A stretch of DNA of 64,000 nt from contig WHVA01000046.1 in assembly GCA_015179125.1 (NCBI GenBank), positions 248,001-312,000 of the forward strand. The letters are read 5' to 3'. A program made the translations under genes and the position numbers. The stretch comes from Gautieria morchelliformis (Eukaryota; Basidiomycota; Agaricomycetes; Gomphales; Gomphaceae). Shown in pieces: positions 63,031-64,000 of the stretch; the first letter of the stretch is position 1, and each line of letters opens with the position of its first letter. Under the pieces are notes generated by a model. It had not been told where the DNA came from. It made no database searches and saw only the letters and a program-made list of their open reading frames with translations.

Positions 63031-64000
63031 TATTATAAATAAATAAGCTTCGCTCTCTGCACTCTGGCGGCCAGTGGGTGCTTGTCTGGGAGGCAAGCTA
63101 GGCGCATGGCCGCTCTGTGTACTGTCTTGTCCACCAGGAGCTGAAATGGCAGTAGGTTAGTGTGGGCATCAAGGATATCACTCGCCGTGGTGCTCATCGC
63201 TCCCGTTATTGCGAGTGCTGCTTGTCTCTGGACCCGAGCTAGCTTGTTGATGTGTCCTTTCGTTCCTCTACTACGTGTGGACTCTGGCAAGAGGAAGGCG
63301 TCAGCTGCGTATAGAAGCTTCGGGACTGCGACTGTGAGGTAGTATAATCTCATCTGTTTGGCCGGGACACCTTTAGTGGGCTTCACCAGTCTCTTGTATT
63401 GTTCGATGAATCTGCTGCCTTTTTGGAGAGCGTGATTGACTTGCTCCTTGAATCGCAGTTCCTGGTCTATGATGATCCCAAGGAACTTGTGTGACTGAGC
63501 CGGTTCGACCGTGTTGTTGTCCCAGGCTTATTGAGGGCCTCTTTACTGGTTTGGTCTTCCTTTCCTTTGTGGGGTCAGGTTCCCTCTTCCTGGTCAGTCC
63601 CATTAGCCCAAACTTTTCTATAGTGAATGTGCACTCATGTGTTCACGCCCATTCCAGCGCCCCCCCATCTCTGGTCATTATTCTCTCCAGCTTCTCGAAG
63701 GTGCTTGCCATGTCTCTCCCCTCCGCTAGTACGGTTGTGTCGTCCACAAAGCCTATGCAGTCCTCGCCGTTCTTCTTTCGGACTACCTCGATCAGGCTCG
63801 CATTGTAGTATTGATAGGCTATGGCCGATAGGGGGCACCCCTGGTCCATGCCGCGCCCTATGGTCATCAATGCAGTGCTGTAGTCATCCAGTTGTACGGT
63901 GGTTCTGCGCCCTTGGACTTTTCTTTTTATCCATTCAGTATATTCTTTGGGGATACCTCGCATGCGCATGTCGTGTATAAGCGTGGTTAGTATAATGCTT
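63031..64000 (-). pseudogene. LINE copy 2 ORF2: end of RT domain
   Basis: Minus frames 63969-63643 (GRGMDQGCPLSAIAYQYYN, catalytic GFVDDTTVLAEG, TRDGGALEWA then TGA), 63603-63373 (FGLMGLTRKREPDP, frameshifted after RPSI) and 63386-63033 (GVPAKQMRLYYLTVAVPKLLYAADAFLL, KGHINKLARVQRQAAL). The TGA replaces an Arg codon seen in copy 1 (WERTHEC). The RT upstream of this lies beyond 64000. Confidence 0.85.

Larger units (their letters stand above)
61559..64000 (-). mobile_element. Second LINE of the same family, minus strand, degenerate, runs off window
   Basis: Its poly(A) appears as a 21-nt T run at 61559-61579. The 3' end (minus: CTTACATAGGGC...CCCCAAAAGACAATAAAT) matches the tail of the first LINE (54890-54915). 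Only the 3' half of ORF2 is in the window. The two copies face each other tail to tail, about 6.6 kb apart. Confidence 0.88.

Noticed and set aside
1-64000. CRISPR arrays, phage genes, bacterial operons or toxin-antitoxin pairs
   Set aside because: Tandem repeats present are contiguous minisatellites without spacers, and gene structure is eukaryotic with introns.

Overview
The window is fungal, most likely from a mushroom-forming basidiomycete (Agaricomycetes). Genes are split by many short introns (44-65 nt, GT-AG with two GC-AG cases), and the mobile elements are those typical of that group: chromodomain Ty3/gypsy, Ty1/copia, a Tnp2-type CACTA transposase, a CxC6/KDZ-associated gene, Tad-like LINEs with RNase H, and a Tc1/mariner-type MITE. 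There is no prokaryotic, phage or CRISPR signal.

Layout. 1-8.3 kb: 3' part of a decayed Ty3/gypsy chromovirus (+ strand) with gag, protease, RT, RNase H, integrase, chromodomain, a large extra ORF and the 3' LTR. 8.3-12.7 kb: a protein-kinase pseudogene and two copia gag remnants, all on the minus strand; a palindromic CACTG-ended MITE sits in one gag with a TCA target duplication. 13.4-19.3 kb: two tandem intact ten-exon genes for seven-transmembrane receptors (Git3/cAMP-receptor-like). 20-25.7 kb, minus strand: an uncharacterised multi-exon gene and a Tnp2 CACTA transposase. 25.7-39.2 kb: a nest of elements. A copia gag fragment and a CxC6/KDZ-associated ORF flank a minus-strand gypsy chromovirus. 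Its RT is interrupted by a copia element with LTRs differing at 1 of 497 positions. That copia element is in turn interrupted by an inverted solo LTR of its own family. 40.2-41.1 kb: Tc1/mariner-like MITE. 41.4-43.4 kb: a four-exon Mob1/phocein gene (minus). 44.9-46.9 kb: a damaged UDP-glycosyltransferase gene (+). 47.5 kb: tRNA-Val(AAC). 48.9-54.9 kb: a nearly complete Tad-like LINE (+). 55.2-55.75 kb: a second CACTG-ended palindromic element. 55.8-61.5 kb: low-complexity, repeat-rich sequence with no convincing gene. 61.56-64 kb: a second, degenerate LINE of the same family (minus), running off the window.

The host genes that look functional are the two receptors, the Mob protein, the tRNA and perhaps the 20-22.5 kb gene. 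Nearly everything else is transposon. The most informative structure is the nest at 26-38 kb: exact target-site duplications let each insertion be subtracted, and gag-pol reading frames close perfectly when this is done. I found no clear candidate for an entirely new system. The best leads are the extra ORFs downstream of pol in both gypsy elements, the half-tRNA primer site that contains the gag start codon, the -1 slippery site in the gypsy element, and the CACTG palindromic elements near a CACTA transposase. Exon boundaries were deduced by eye from splice motifs and frame closure; none was checked against RNA data.
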